This document shows, in pieces, positions 19,277 to 27,781 of a stretch of 64,000 bases of DNA. Position numbers and translations under genes: made by a program. Every line of letters starts with the position of its first letter. The first letter of the stretch is position 1. The notes below the pieces were generated by a model that did no database searches, had not been told where the DNA came from, and worked only from the letters and a program-made list of their open reading frames with translations. This DNA is from Streptomyces xiaopingdaonensis (lineage in GTDB: Bacteria > Actinomycetota > Actinomycetes > Streptomycetales > Streptomycetaceae), in assembly GCF_000262345.1 (NCBI RefSeq), contig NZ_AJTQ01000062.1:32984-96983 (forward strand), in the 5' to 3' direction.

Positions 19277-20098
19277 TCAGCGCTCAGGTGCCGCGACGGC
19301 GCGCAGGAAGGCCTGGGTGAAGGTTTCCACGGCCGCCTCCGTGGTCGGGAGTTCCGCTTCGGGGACGGAGCGGTGTGCCGGGCGGAGGAGGAAGTGGAAG
19401 AGGAGCGGGCTCATCATCTGCTGGAGGAGCAGAAGGGGAGGCAGGTCGCGGACGCGGCCGGCTGCTGCTTCGGCGGCGAGCCACCGGCCGACGCCGTCGA
19501 GTATGCGGCGGAGTATCCGCGCGGCCACGTCCTGTACGGACGGGTCGTCGGGCCGGGCGAGCACCTGCGCCAGTATGGCCGGGAGGACGCGGGGCTCGCG
19601 GTCGAGCGCTTCGGCCGCGAGGTGGTGGATGCGGCGGACCCGCTGCTCCAGGGGCTCGCCGGGGACGGCCAGCGCCTCCTCGACGTCGAGGATGGGGCTG
19701 TGCCGCTCGAAGGCCGCGAACAGCAGTTCGTCCCGGTTCCCGAAGACGGCGTAGAGGCTGTGCACCGAGCACTGCGCGGACTCCGCCACCCGCTCCAACG
19801 TCGCAGCGGCGAGGCCGTGTTCGCCGATCACCGAGGCCGCGGCGTCCACCGCACGGTCGTGCACGGACTTCTGGCCTCCGGGGTCCACGCCCCTCGCGCG
19901 TACGGCCTCGTCCAACGCGCGGCGGGATCCGCCGAGCCGGCGCATCAGGGTGCTGCGGGAGACGCCCGCCTCCTGGGCGATCGCGAGCGCCGGTACGCCG
20001 GCCACGGAGGTACCGCGGGCTTCGGCGACGCGCAGGGCGGCCTCGACGAGCTCTGCGGGTACGGAACCGCGTGCAGTTTTTTCATCATGCGTTGACAC
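19277..20098 (-). CDS. TetR-like regulator with two predicted HTH segments
   Basis: 273 residues, longer than usual. An N-terminal HTH (LAIAQEAGVSRSTLMRRLGG, about residues 38-57) is followed by a second complete TetR-type HTH (ATLERVAESAQCSVHSLY, then AVFGNRDELLFAAF, about 98-132). The C-terminal domain is helical (LLLLQQMMSPLLFHFLLRP). Tandem HTH units on one chain are unusual and suggest a longer or composite operator. Start GTG at 20096-20098, overlapping a TTGACA box that reads the other way. Divergent from a YhgE-like membrane protein, its probable target. Confidence 0.83.
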   Translation of the reverse strand: MSTHDEKTARGSVPAELVEAALRVAEARGTSVAGVPALAIAQEAGVSRSTLMRRLGGSRRALDEAVRARGVDPGGQKSVHDRAVDAAASVIGEHGLAAATLERVAESAQCSVHSLYAVFGNRDELLFAAFERHSPILDVEEALAVPGEPLEQRVRRIHHLAAEALDREPRVLPAILAQVLARPDDPSVQDVAARILRRILDGVGRWLAAEAAAGRVRDLPPLLLLQQMMSPLLFHFLLRPAHRSVPEAELPTTEAAVETFTQAFLRAVAAPER

Positions 20099-20130
20099 AG
20101 CGATAAACCTAGCCTGTACTCATTACTCAG
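20092..20130 (+). promoter_or_regulatory. Promoter and repeat upstream of the YhgE-like gene
   Basis: TTGACA (20092-20097), 17 bases, then TGTACT (20115-20120). Over the -10 box lies a direct repeat TACTCAT-TACTCAG (20117-20130), a likely regulator site. Confidence 0.55.
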
Positions 20131-20203
20131 TCCAGCCGACTGCGCGGCGGGCTCCGTCAGTTGTGCGCCGGGGCCGGGCGCCTCCCGACAGAAGAAGGTC
20201 ACC

Positions 20204-21217
20204 ATGTCCAGCCCTCCCGCAACCGACGTCGAGACGAGCACCCGAGCCCGCGGCGCGGGGGCGAAGCTGGTGGCCGTGGTCCTCGGTATGGCCGCTCTCG
20301 TCACCGTGATGCTCTGCGCCTTCGCGCTGCCGGGCGTCAACGGCGGTCCCCACGACGTGCCGATCGGCGTCGCCGGGCCGGATCAGGTGACCCGGGCCGC
20401 CGAGCAGAAGCTCGCAGGCGACGCATGGGACGTCACCGTCTACGACAGTCCCGAGGCACTCAAGTCCGCGGTCGGGGACCGGGAGATCGCCGGCGGGCTC
20501 GCCGCGAGCGCCGGGGGCATGGACGTCTACACCGCCACGGCCGGCGGCCCGATGGCGGCCGGCGCACTGACCACCGTGGGCGACGGCCTCGCCGCCCGGC
20601 AGGACGTCCGGGCCACCGTCCACGACCTGGTGCCGTTCCCCGAGGACGACCCGCGCGGGGCCGGTTTCTCGTCCGCGGCGCTGCCGTTGATCTTCGGCGG
20701 CGTCTTCCCCGCCGCCCTCCTCGGGCGCCTCTTCCGCGGACGAAAAGGGCTGGGGCCGCGGCTGGCGGGCGCGCTCCTCTTCTCGCTCGTGGCGGGGGCG
20801 GCCGTCGCCGCCGTCCTCCAGTACGGCACCGGTTCCCTGGACGGCGGTTACCGGCTCACGGCGCTGGGTCTGAGCCTGGGCGTGGCGGCGCTCTCGATCA
20901 CGTTCGTCGGGCTCGAAGCACTCTTCGGACTCGTCGGCCTCGGCCTCGGGGCCGCCGTGATGATGTTCCTCGGCAACCCCCTCTCCGGGCTCGCCACCGG
21001 GCCGTACTGGCTGCCCGCCGGCTGGGCGGCGCTCGGTCAGGCCCTCCCGCCGGGGGCCTCCGGCAGCCTGCTGCGGGCGAACGCCTTCTTCGACGGCGCC
21101 GGGGCCGGCGCGCCTGCGCTCGTGCTCGGCGGGTGGGTGCTCCTCGGCGTGGTGCTCGTGCTGATCGCCCGGGGACGCGGCCCCCGGGGGGCCGACGCCC
21201 TGCCGACCGCGGGGTGA
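20204..21217 (+). CDS. YhgE/Pip-like or ABC-2-like membrane protein
   Basis: 337 residues. An N-terminal helix (VAVVLGMAALVTVMLCAFAL, residues 22-41) is followed by a roughly 100-residue extracytoplasmic domain with the VPIGVAGP start typical of ABC-2/YhgE proteins, then five to six membrane helices (ALPLIFGGVFPAALL, GALLFSLVAGAAVAAV, ALSLGVAALSITFVG-type, LFGLVGLGLGAAVMMFL, VLLGVVLVLIA). Possibly a small-molecule exporter component without an ATPase partner. Start ATG with AGAAGAAGG upstream. Under probable control of the divergent double-HTH regulator. Confidence 0.72.
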   Translation: MSSPPATDVETSTRARGAGAKLVAVVLGMAALVTVMLCAFALPGVNGGPHDVPIGVAGPDQVTRAAEQKLAGDAWDVTVYDSPEALKSAVGDREIAGGLAASAGGMDVYTATAGGPMAAGALTTVGDGLAARQDVRATVHDLVPFPEDDPRGAGFSSAALPLIFGGVFPAALLGRLFRGRKGLGPRLAGALLFSLVAGAAVAAVLQYGTGSLDGGYRLTALGLSLGVAALSITFVGLEALFGLVGLGLGAAVMMFLGNPLSGLATGPYWLPAGWAALGQALPPGASGSLLRANAFFDGAGAGAPALVLGGWVLLGVVLVLIARGRGPRGADALPTAG

Positions 21218-21242
21218 CGGTCGCGGCGGACGGCACGGGAAA

Positions 21243-21271
21243 GGGCGGCCCGGCGCCGCAGCGAGCCGCCC
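21243..21271. terminator. Hairpin between convergent genes
   Basis: GGGCGGC (21243-21249) pairs with GCCGCCC (21265-21271) around a 15-base loop. A probable shared terminator; no T-run. Confidence 0.5.
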
Positions 21272-21277
21272 CCGCGC

Positions 21278-22099
21278 TCAGGGACGCATCGCCGTGGGCT
21301 GGGCGTCGGTGCGCATCGCGGCGTCGGTGCCGCCGTCGACGAAGAGGAGCGTGCCCGTGGTGAAGCGGGCCTCGGGGCGCAGGAACTGCTCGATCCAGAA
21401 GGCGATGTCCGCCGGTTCGCCGAAGAGGCCGAGCGGCATCGGCGTCGGGAAGGCGTCCGGGTCGGGGGCGACGCCCGTGGACCCCGTCATCAGCGGGGTG
21501 ACGACGGCGCCGGGTGCGATCGCGTTGAGGAGCACGCCGCGGCGGCTCCACTCCGGCGCGACGGCGGTGCGCCGGACCCAGCGGGCGAGGGCGAGCTTCG
21601 ACGTCGCGTAGGCCGAGATGCTGGGCGACGCCTCCGGCGCCTCGGCGGACATGGCGCGCTGCGCTGCAGCGGCGTGGTCGCGGGCGGCCGTCTCCGCACC
21701 GGAGAGCAGCAGGTCGACGAGTGCGTCGTCGATCACCGGGACGGTGGTGGCGGAGTTCGAGCTGATCACGACGGCCCGCCCCGCTCCCGAGCGCTCCAGA
21801 GCCGGACGCAGGCCTTCCAACAGGCCGACAGGACCGAAGTAGTCGATCGATACGACGGCCGAGGCGTCCCGCATGTCCGGTCCGACGCCGGCGACGGCGG
21901 CGACTCCGTCCAGGGTGCCGCCGCTGAGCGAGAGGACCTCCTCGACGGCGTGCCGCCTGCCGTCCTCGGTGCCGAGGTCGGCGACGACGTCGGCGTCCCC
22001 GAGGTCGACGCCTATGACCCGGTGGCCCGCCTCGCGGAGCCGGGCGGCGCTCGCGGCGCCCATGCCCGAAGCGGACCCGGTGACGACGTGGGTGCCCAT
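21278..22099 (-). CDS. Short-chain dehydrogenase/reductase
   Basis: 273 residues. The cofactor loop TGSASGMG (residues 7-14) fits TGxxxGxG. VVISSNSATT carries the catalytic Ser and YATSK the Tyr-Lys pair. NAIAPGAVVTPL is the substrate-loop PG motif, and LLFVDGGTDAAMR closes the fold. VDLGDADVVADL after beta-2 suggests NAD(H). Resembles 3-alpha(20-beta)-hydroxysteroid dehydrogenases; substrate not predictable. The ATG at 22097-22099 is chosen for AAAGGAG 7 bases upstream; 17 codons of open frame precede it. Divergent from a TetR gene with a clean operator between them. Confidence 0.9.
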   Translation of the reverse strand: MGTHVVTGSASGMGAASAARLREAGHRVIGVDLGDADVVADLGTEDGRRHAVEEVLSLSGGTLDGVAAVAGVGPDMRDASAVVSIDYFGPVGLLEGLRPALERSGAGRAVVISSNSATTVPVIDDALVDLLLSGAETAARDHAAAAQRAMSAEAPEASPSISAYATSKLALARWVRRTAVAPEWSRRGVLLNAIAPGAVVTPLMTGSTGVAPDPDAFPTPMPLGLFGEPADIAFWIEQFLRPEARFTTGTLLFVDGGTDAAMRTDAQPTAMRP

Positions 22100-22146
22100 C
22101 GGTTCTCCTTTGCCGTGGTACGTGCGGTGCTGTTTCCAAGCATAAA

Positions 22147-22161
22147 TCAATCAGTGATTGA
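22147..22161. promoter_or_regulatory. Operator between SDR and TetR genes
   Basis: TCAATCA-G-TGATTGA, a perfect 7-1-7 palindrome in the 74-base divergent promoter; unusually AT-rich for this genome. Confidence 0.85.
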
Positions 22162-22173
22162 ACCGGAGGTGCC

Positions 22174-22806
22174 GTGTCCCCGCCCTGTGGTGGAATGGCG
22201 TGCATGAGCCAGCACGAGGTCTCCACGCGGGACCGCCTGCTCACCGCGGCCAAGAAGCTGTTCCTGGAGAAGGGCGCCGACCAGGTCTCGCTCCGCTCCG
22301 TCAACGCGGCGGCCGGAGTGAACCCGGGGGCGGTCCACTACCACTTCGGCTCCCGCGAAGGGCTCGTCACCGCACTGCTCGAACGGGAACTGCGGCCGCT
22401 GTGGGCGGGGCGGCTGGAGGCGCTGTCGAGCAACTCCGGTACGGAGGTCGCGGTGCGGGAGATGGCCGCCGCGCTCACCGAGCCCTTCGCCGAGCTCGTC
22501 GGGACCCGCGACGGCCGGGTGCTCTGCCACCTCCTCGCGCGTACCGCCCTGCCGACGGGACAGCTTCCGGGCGCCCCGAGCCTCTTCACGCCCGCACCGT
22601 TCGAGGTACTGGTCGGACGTGCGCTGCCCGGGCTGTCGCCCCAGGAGGTCACCGAGCGCTGCCGCCTCGCCTTCGACCTCGTGATGCAGACCTACGGCCG
22701 CCCCCTCGCCAAGATGCCCGCGGAGTCCTGGGCGTTCCCCGCCACGGAGACGGTCGTCGCCTTCGTCACCGCCGGACTGACGGCGCCGTCGCGCCAGGTG
22801 ACATGA
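22174..22806 (+). CDS. TetR-family regulator, divergent to SDR
   Basis: 210 residues with a TetR HTH at about 17-63 (LTAAKKLFLEKGADQVSLRS, then NPGAVHYHFGSREGLV). C-terminal segments CRLAFDLVMQTYG and ETVVAFVTAGL match the TetR_C_33/PsrA-like pattern. The GTG at 22174 follows GGAGG by 5 bases; an ATG at 22204 without a good ribosome site is the alternative and would remove 10 residues. The TCAATCA palindrome lies just before the ribosome site, so it likely represses itself and the SDR. Ends at a hairpin shared with the MFS gene. Confidence 0.9.
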   Translation: MSPPCGGMACMSQHEVSTRDRLLTAAKKLFLEKGADQVSLRSVNAAAGVNPGAVHYHFGSREGLVTALLERELRPLWAGRLEALSSNSGTEVAVREMAAALTEPFAELVGTRDGRVLCHLLARTALPTGQLPGAPSLFTPAPFEVLVGRALPGLSPQEVTERCRLAFDLVMQTYGRPLAKMPAESWAFPATETVVAFVTAGLTAPSRQVT

Positions 22807-22810
22807 ACCG

Positions 22811-22843
22811 ACCGAACCCCCGCCCACGGGACGGGGGTTCGGT
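22811..22843. terminator. Bidirectional terminator between TetR and MFS genes
   Basis: A perfect 12-bp stem ACCGAACCCCCG/CGGGGGTTCGGT with a 9-base loop between convergent genes. Confidence 0.82.
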
Positions 22844-22855
22844 CGTGCGGCAGGA

Positions 22856-24358
22856 CTACGCCTCGGGAGCCGCCGGCGCGGGGGCGCGCTCGGGCTCCGT
22901 CGCCCCGGGCCCCGAGGCGTGGAGGCGGGACGGGCGAGGGCTGCGGCTGACGAAGAGGGAGGCGGCGAAGGCGAGCACGCCGATGACGCCCGCGACCATG
23001 AACGCGGTACGCAGCCCCGCGGCGTCCGGCACCGAGGAGCCGGCGGCCGCGCCCAGCGAGGCGACGGTGACGAAGACCGCGGTGCCGAAGGCGCCGGCCA
23101 CCTGCTGGAGCGTGGAGAGGATGGCGCTGCCGTGCGAGTAGAGGTGGTCGGGGAGGGCGCCGAGGGACTCCGTCATCAGCGGCGTCATCATCAGACCGAG
23201 GCCGCCCATGAGCAGCAGGTGGATGGCGATGACGGCGGCGAGCGGGGAGCCGGTGCCGAGCAGGGTGAAGAGCCAGAGCGAGACCGCCATGGCGAGCGCG
23301 CCCGGGATCACGAGCGGACGGGCGCCGAAGCGGTCGAAGAGGCTCCCCACCGGTCGCCCGAGGAGTCCGAGCAGGAGACCGCCCGGGAGGACGGCGAGGC
23401 CGCTGACGAACGTGCTGGTGTCCAGGACCGTCTGGAGGTACAGCGGCAGCATGATCGAGCCCACGCCCAGCAGGCACATGAAGAGCAGCGCCGAGAGGAC
23501 GAGCGCGACGCTGAACGTGCGGATGGCGAACGGGCGCAGGTCGAGCAGGGCACGATCCTCGCGCTGGAGCCGGAGTTGGCGCCAGACGAACGCGGCGAGC
23601 GCGACGAGACCGACCACGATCGGTGCCCACGGCGGCACGGGGTGCTCGCCCCCGCCCGACTCGCCTATGGAGGCGAGCCCGTAGAGGACGCCGCCGAAGC
23701 CGACGGCGGAGAGCAGCACGGAGAGCAGGTCGAGCGGGATCTGCCGGGTCTCGCCGTCCAGCCGCATCCACATCGCGCCGAAGACGAGCGCGACGACGGC
23801 GAGCGGCAGCACGATCCAGAACATCCAGCGCCACCCGAGCGAGGCGAGCACGGCCCCGCCGACGGTCGGGCCGACGGCGGGCGCGACGGCGATGACGATG
23901 CTGATCGTTCCCATCGTGGCGCCGCGCTTCGAGGGCGCGACGAGCCGCATCACCGAGGTCATGAGCAGCGGCAGCATCACGGCCGTGCCGCACGCCTGGA
24001 CGATCCGCCCGGCGAGGAGCACTCCGAAACCGGGGGCGAGCCCGCTGATCAGCGTCCCCGCGCTGAACAGCGTCAGCGAGACGAGGAAGATCTGCCGCGC
24101 GGTGAAGCGCTCCAGCAGGAAGCCGGTGATGGGGATGACCACGGCCATGGTCAGGAGGAAGCCGCTGGTCAGCCACTGGACGGTGGTGGTGGAGACCCCC
24201 AGGTCGACGGTGAGGTCGCGCAGCGCGACGCTCAGGATCGTCTCGTTGAGGATCATGACGAAGGCCGAGACGACGAGCACGGCGATGAGTACGGGAGCGC
24301 GCGCCGGGGTCTCGGCGCGGGGCGAGTCCGGGCCCACTGAGGTCACGGATTCGGTCAC
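22856..24358 (-). CDS. DHA2-type MFS multidrug exporter
   Basis: 500 residues with about 14 membrane helices. Motif C-like GPTVGGAVLASLGWRW lies near helix 5, LLAGRIVQACGTAVMLPLL is the conserved helix 4 region, and LNETILSVALRDL in helix 1 matches motif D1 (normally LDxTIVNVALP). This is the EmrB/QacA group of proton-driven drug exporters. The GTG at 24356-24358 (VTESVTSVG) follows a GAGGAAT site; an open frame continues upstream but is not coding-like. A small leader ORF lies 170 bases upstream (24529-24603), suggesting attenuation control. No dedicated TetR gene lies next to it on the upstream side. Confidence 0.9.
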   Translation of the reverse strand: MTESVTSVGPDSPRAETPARAPVLIAVLVVSAFVMILNETILSVALRDLTVDLGVSTTTVQWLTSGFLLTMAVVIPITGFLLERFTARQIFLVSLTLFSAGTLISGLAPGFGVLLAGRIVQACGTAVMLPLLMTSVMRLVAPSKRGATMGTISIVIAVAPAVGPTVGGAVLASLGWRWMFWIVLPLAVVALVFGAMWMRLDGETRQIPLDLLSVLLSAVGFGGVLYGLASIGESGGGEHPVPPWAPIVVGLVALAAFVWRQLRLQREDRALLDLRPFAIRTFSVALVLSALLFMCLLGVGSIMLPLYLQTVLDTSTFVSGLAVLPGGLLLGLLGRPVGSLFDRFGARPLVIPGALAMAVSLWLFTLLGTGSPLAAVIAIHLLLMGGLGLMMTPLMTESLGALPDHLYSHGSAILSTLQQVAGAFGTAVFVTVASLGAAAGSSVPDAAGLRTAFMVAGVIGVLAFAASLFVSRSPRPSRLHASGPGATEPERAPAPAAPEA

Positions 24359-24528
24359 GGCGGGGCATTCCTCACAGGCTGGTGGCGGTCGGCCGCGGCG
24401 TGCGCCGGGACCGTTGGTCGGTCGGGGTGCGGCCTCCGGCACGCCTCACGCGAGGGTGCCGCTGCCGCTGGACGGAGGAGGGCAGGGCGGCAGGGCCTCC
24501 TCGCGCTCGGGCGGAACCGCGGAGGCGG

Positions 24529-24603
24529 CTACCGGGGCTCGCCGCCGGCCGCGGCAACGCCTTCCGGGCGTCTCCGCGGAGCGGTCCTGCACGCCGTACG
24601 CAT
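24529..24603 (-). CDS. Candidate 24-residue leader peptide upstream of the exporter
   Basis: ATG at 24601-24603 preceded by GGGGGAGGAG 7 bases away, a near-ideal ribosome site. The peptide MRTACRTAPRRRPEGVAAAG plus GEPR is Arg-rich early and ends at TAG (24529). Between its stop and the exporter start lies a GAGGAGG/CCTCCTC stem-loop. A leader with this geometry before a drug exporter resembles translational or transcriptional attenuation by ribosome stalling. This is inferred from layout only. Confidence 0.45.
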   Translation of the reverse strand: MRTACRTAPRRRPEGVAAAGGEPR

Positions 24604-24634
24604 GACGGGTCTCCTCCCCCGAAGCTTCGTCACT

Positions 24635-24651
24635 CGTCCGATTATTGAACG
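24635..24651. promoter_or_regulatory. Imperfect AT-rich palindrome upstream of the leader ORF
   Basis: CGTCCGATTATTGAACG is symmetric at 12 of 17 positions and AT-rich against a GC-rich background, 32 bases before the leader ATG. A possible regulator site or -10 region for the exporter transcript. Confidence 0.35.
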
Positions 24652-24918
24652 TCCCGGGGCGGTTCCGCCTCCGGGTTTCGGCATGTGCGCGGGCAGCGCC
24701 GCACAGCTCTCCTCTCCCTTCTGGCCACCGCTGCGTACCGTGCGTACGCCGGACGTCCGCGGGCCGGTGCGAGTGGAGGACCACTCCGTGCAGGTGGGCG
24801 CGGACGATCGGGCCAACGCCCGGGAGAGCCCCCGGATTCCCGGACGCAGGGGGGAAGCGCGGCTTCGAGCGTCCGGCGGTAGGTGACTTCCGTCACCCCT
24901 GCCGGCGCACGGGCCGGG

Positions 24919-25377
24919 TCACTCCTCGTCCGGACGGAGCAACGTCGTGGCGAGGGCGGCGAGTTGGTCTGCGGTGCCGCGCTCCCGCCAGTACGGGTCC
25001 TCGTGGGCGTCGAGGTAGGAGCCCTGTTCGGTGAGGACGAGGCGGGTGCCCTCGTCCGTGGCGTGGAACTCGACGGTGGTGAGGGAGACGGTGGCGAGGG
25101 AGGTGCCGCCGTAGAGGGTCGAGCTGTAGACGATGCGGGTGTCGGGGAGGATCTCGTGGAAGGTCGAGGTGTAGGTGAGCTCCCAGCCGTCGGGGCCGGT
25201 GCCGCGGGTGACCTCCTGGCCGCCGACGCGGAAGTCGAGTGTGTGGCCCGAGTCGACGCCGGCGAACCAACGGGACTTGGAGACGGGGTCCGCCCAGGCC
25301 GCGAAGGTCCGCTCCGGAGGTACGAGGTAGTCGCGTTCGAGGGTGAACGTCGCATGGAGGGCGGATCGTTCGCTCAT
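24919..25377 (-). CDS. AHSA1/SRPBCC-domain protein
   Basis: 152 residues with the START/Bet v1-like fold of the AHSA1 family: an N-terminal strand FTLERDYLVPPERTFAAW, SRWFAGVDSG, FRVGGQEV, the helical end DQLAALATTLL. These proteins bind hydrophobic ligands in a cavity; function in bacteria is mostly unknown. They commonly sit beside an ArsR regulator, but none is found here. The ATG at 25375-25377 is chosen over longer open frames because the homology-like start is MSERSALHATF and GGGAGC lies upstream. Confidence 0.8.
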   Translation of the reverse strand: MSERSALHATFTLERDYLVPPERTFAAWADPVSKSRWFAGVDSGHTLDFRVGGQEVTRGTGPDGWELTYTSTFHEILPDTRIVYSSTLYGGTSLATVSLTTVEFHATDEGTRLVLTEQGSYLDAHEDPYWRERGTADQLAALATTLLRPDEE

Positions 25378-25572
25378 GGTGCGTGCTCCCGTCTCTCGGG
25401 TCGGTCGGGGCGCCGGGCGTGCCTCGCCCGGTGACCCGCGGGGTCGTGCGTCGTGCAGGCCGGCGGACGCGCGCCGGTCTGCGCACCAGCATCCGCGGCG
25501 CCCGTACCGCGCTCGCGCACGACATGGCCGAAGTCGCCCTGCCGACGCACCGGAGCGGCGCATCCCCTCGGC

Positions 25573-27606
25573 TCAGCCCTCGCCGCGTGGCTCGCTCCGG
25601 CGCCGGCGCCGCGCGAGGGTGGCGAGTCCGAGGAGGACGGCGGCCACGGCAGCGAGGGCCGGCTCCAGGACGGGGAAGCCCGTCCTCTCGGGTGCTGTTT
25701 CCTGTTGCCCTGGGCCGCCGAGGGCCGCGCTCCCGGCCGAACGGGGCTCCAGGAGACCGGCGTTGGCGACGGCCTCGGGCCGGTCGGGGGTGGTGACGGC
25801 GGTGGTGCGCCCGGTGCGCGGGTGCACGGAGCTGTCGGCGGCCGGGTCGCCGGACGCCGCGCGGCGGGTGAAGGCGCGTCCCTCGGGGTGGGCGAAGGAG
25901 AGCGTGTACCGGCCGAAGGGGGCGGCGAGTGCGTAGGAGCCGTCGGCGGCGGTGCGGGTGGTGGCGGTCTCGGTGCCTTCCGCGTCGAGGAGGGTCACCT
26001 CGACGCCGCGGAGGGGGCGTTCGTCCGGCTGCCTGCGGCCGTCGCGGTCGGCGTCGCTCCAGGCCCGGCCGGTGACGCGGCCGTCGTACCGGTCGAGCGC
26101 GGCGGCCCGGGAGGTGGCCGGCAGGAGCGGGTGGGTCGCGCCCGAGGCGTCGCGGCGGGTCGCGTGCCAGGCGATGCCGGTGTGGGCCGTGCCCGGGCCG
26201 GCTCCGGCGGGGTCGTCGGGGGCCGTCGTCCGGTAGTCGATGCGCAGCGGGCGGCGTCCGCCGTCGGGGAGCGCGGGTGCCTCGAAGCGCAGGGCGCGTA
26301 CGCGGGAGGGGTCGGGCGGGGGCGCGGTCGCCCAGTCGTTCTCGCAGGGGCCTTGGCCGTCGGGGAAGAGTTCGGGGCGGCAGGGGTTCTCCGAGGTGGA
26401 GTAGGCGACTTGCACCCCGGCGGGGACGTCGGTGGTCCGCGCGAAGCGGGGCCGGGCGCCGGACGCGGTGTCGCCGTCGCCGGCGAGTACGTCGTAGAGG
26501 ACGAGGTCGCCGAGGCGGCCGCCGCCGCGGTCGGTGACCCGGACGCGGTGGTCGATCGGCCCGGCGTCCGAGGCGGCGGGGAGACGGGCGTGCCTGCTCC
26601 ACTCCGGGGTCTGCCGGGTGCGGACGAAGAGGTCGGCGACGGCGGAGGAGCCGTGCCCCGTCCGCGGACGGGGCCGCTCGGGGGCTCGTCGGTCGTCGAG
26701 GGCGTGGACGAGGGTGCGCTCGGCGGTCGCGGGGCCGTCCGGGGCGGTGGCGGTGGCCGTGGCGTCGAGGCGGACGTCGGAGGGTCCGGGGCGGTCGCTC
26801 GGGGGATGGACGACCTGGAACGAGTAGGTGCGGCGCGGGCGGTCGCAGTCGTTCGGGGCGGGGCGTCGCGCGTGCCAGGTGATCGTCGAGGAGGCCGGGT
26901 CCCAAGTGCCGCCGTCCGTCGCCGACTTGAACGCGGTGCCGCGGGGGAGGGCGACGCGCAGCCGCAGGTCGCGGTGGCCGTGCGCCGGGGCGCAGTCGTG
27001 GAGTTCGTAGGTGGCCGGCTCGCCGGCCCTCGCCGAGTGGGGCGGGTCGACGAGTCGGAGGGCGGCTGCGAGGCGGGGTGCGCCGGTCGTGGCGGCGTCC
27101 GAGGTGAGGTGGGCGTCGGGCCGGCCGTCGGCGGTGAGGAGGACGGTCTGGCGGTAGGCCGTGCGCTCTGCCCGGTCGGGGAGACGCCAGTCCACCTCGA
27201 CCTCGCCCGTCGTGCCGCCGCGCAGGTCCCTGAGGTCGAAGACGACGGGGCCGCCGCCGGTGACGGACCGGGTGTCGGGGTTCTCCGTGCCGCGGCCCGA
27301 ACCGGGGACGACGCCGCCGTCCGGGCTCCCGTCGTCGGGCGGAGCGGCGGTGAGGCGGACTCCCTTGCAGGGGGCGGTGGTTGAGGAGCACGAGTAGCGG
27401 ATGCGGTACGCGATCCGGCCGGCCGGACGGCTGCGGCCCTCGACTGCCGCCACCGTGGCCGCCACCGCCGGGGCGTGCGCCGTGGCGCGGTAGGCGCCCG
27501 CCCCGTCCGCGTCCGGCGTGGGCGCGGCGGCGAGGAGAGCGGCGGCGAGCGGGAGTGCGGCCAGCGCTCCCCGCAGCGGTCTGGTGCGGTCCGGCGGCGT
27601 CGGCAT
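25573..27606 (-). CDS. Large cell-surface protein, SdrD B-like domain and C-terminal membrane anchor
   Basis: 677 residues. A Sec signal (residues 10-30, ALAALPLAAALLAAAP) is followed by several DUF11-like beta domains (PATYELHDC, TYSFQVVH, DHRVRVTDRG). An SdrD B/CNA-B-like unit is near 540-600 (VTGRAWSDADRDGRRQPDE, ADGSYALAAPFGRYTLSF). The C-terminus has PERTG, a hydrophobic helix (LEPALAAVAAVLLGLATLA) and RRRRR, the shape of a sortase signal, but the LPxTG/LAxTG motif is degenerate (APERTG). Probably a cell-wall or membrane-anchored surface or adhesion protein. Extremely GC-rich. Start ATG has a GGGAGAGGACAGGG tract. Confidence 0.78.
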   Translation of the reverse strand: MPTPPDRTRPLRGALAALPLAAALLAAAPTPDADGAGAYRATAHAPAVAATVAAVEGRSRPAGRIAYRIRYSCSSTTAPCKGVRLTAAPPDDGSPDGGVVPGSGRGTENPDTRSVTGGGPVVFDLRDLRGGTTGEVEVDWRLPDRAERTAYRQTVLLTADGRPDAHLTSDAATTGAPRLAAALRLVDPPHSARAGEPATYELHDCAPAHGHRDLRLRVALPRGTAFKSATDGGTWDPASSTITWHARRPAPNDCDRPRRTYSFQVVHPPSDRPGPSDVRLDATATATAPDGPATAERTLVHALDDRRAPERPRPRTGHGSSAVADLFVRTRQTPEWSRHARLPAASDAGPIDHRVRVTDRGGGRLGDLVLYDVLAGDGDTASGARPRFARTTDVPAGVQVAYSTSENPCRPELFPDGQGPCENDWATAPPPDPSRVRALRFEAPALPDGGRRPLRIDYRTTAPDDPAGAGPGTAHTGIAWHATRRDASGATHPLLPATSRAAALDRYDGRVTGRAWSDADRDGRRQPDERPLRGVEVTLLDAEGTETATTRTAADGSYALAAPFGRYTLSFAHPEGRAFTRRAASGDPAADSSVHPRTGRTTAVTTPDRPEAVANAGLLEPRSAGSAALGGPGQQETAPERTGFPVLEPALAAVAAVLLGLATLARRRRRSEPRGEG

Positions 27607-27781
27607 GGCAGCCCTGTCCTCTCCCTGACGCGGTGCGGTAAGGAGAAAATAGGCAGTTATAGGGGTCTTTACCGGGATGTGGGCCAGTGCAGGCGGGTGA
27701 GTCCGTTCCTGCGGACGACAGTCGCAGAGGAGTATCCGGGACGGCTGTCGGGAGCGGGTGACGAGGTGTCATAATGCACGG

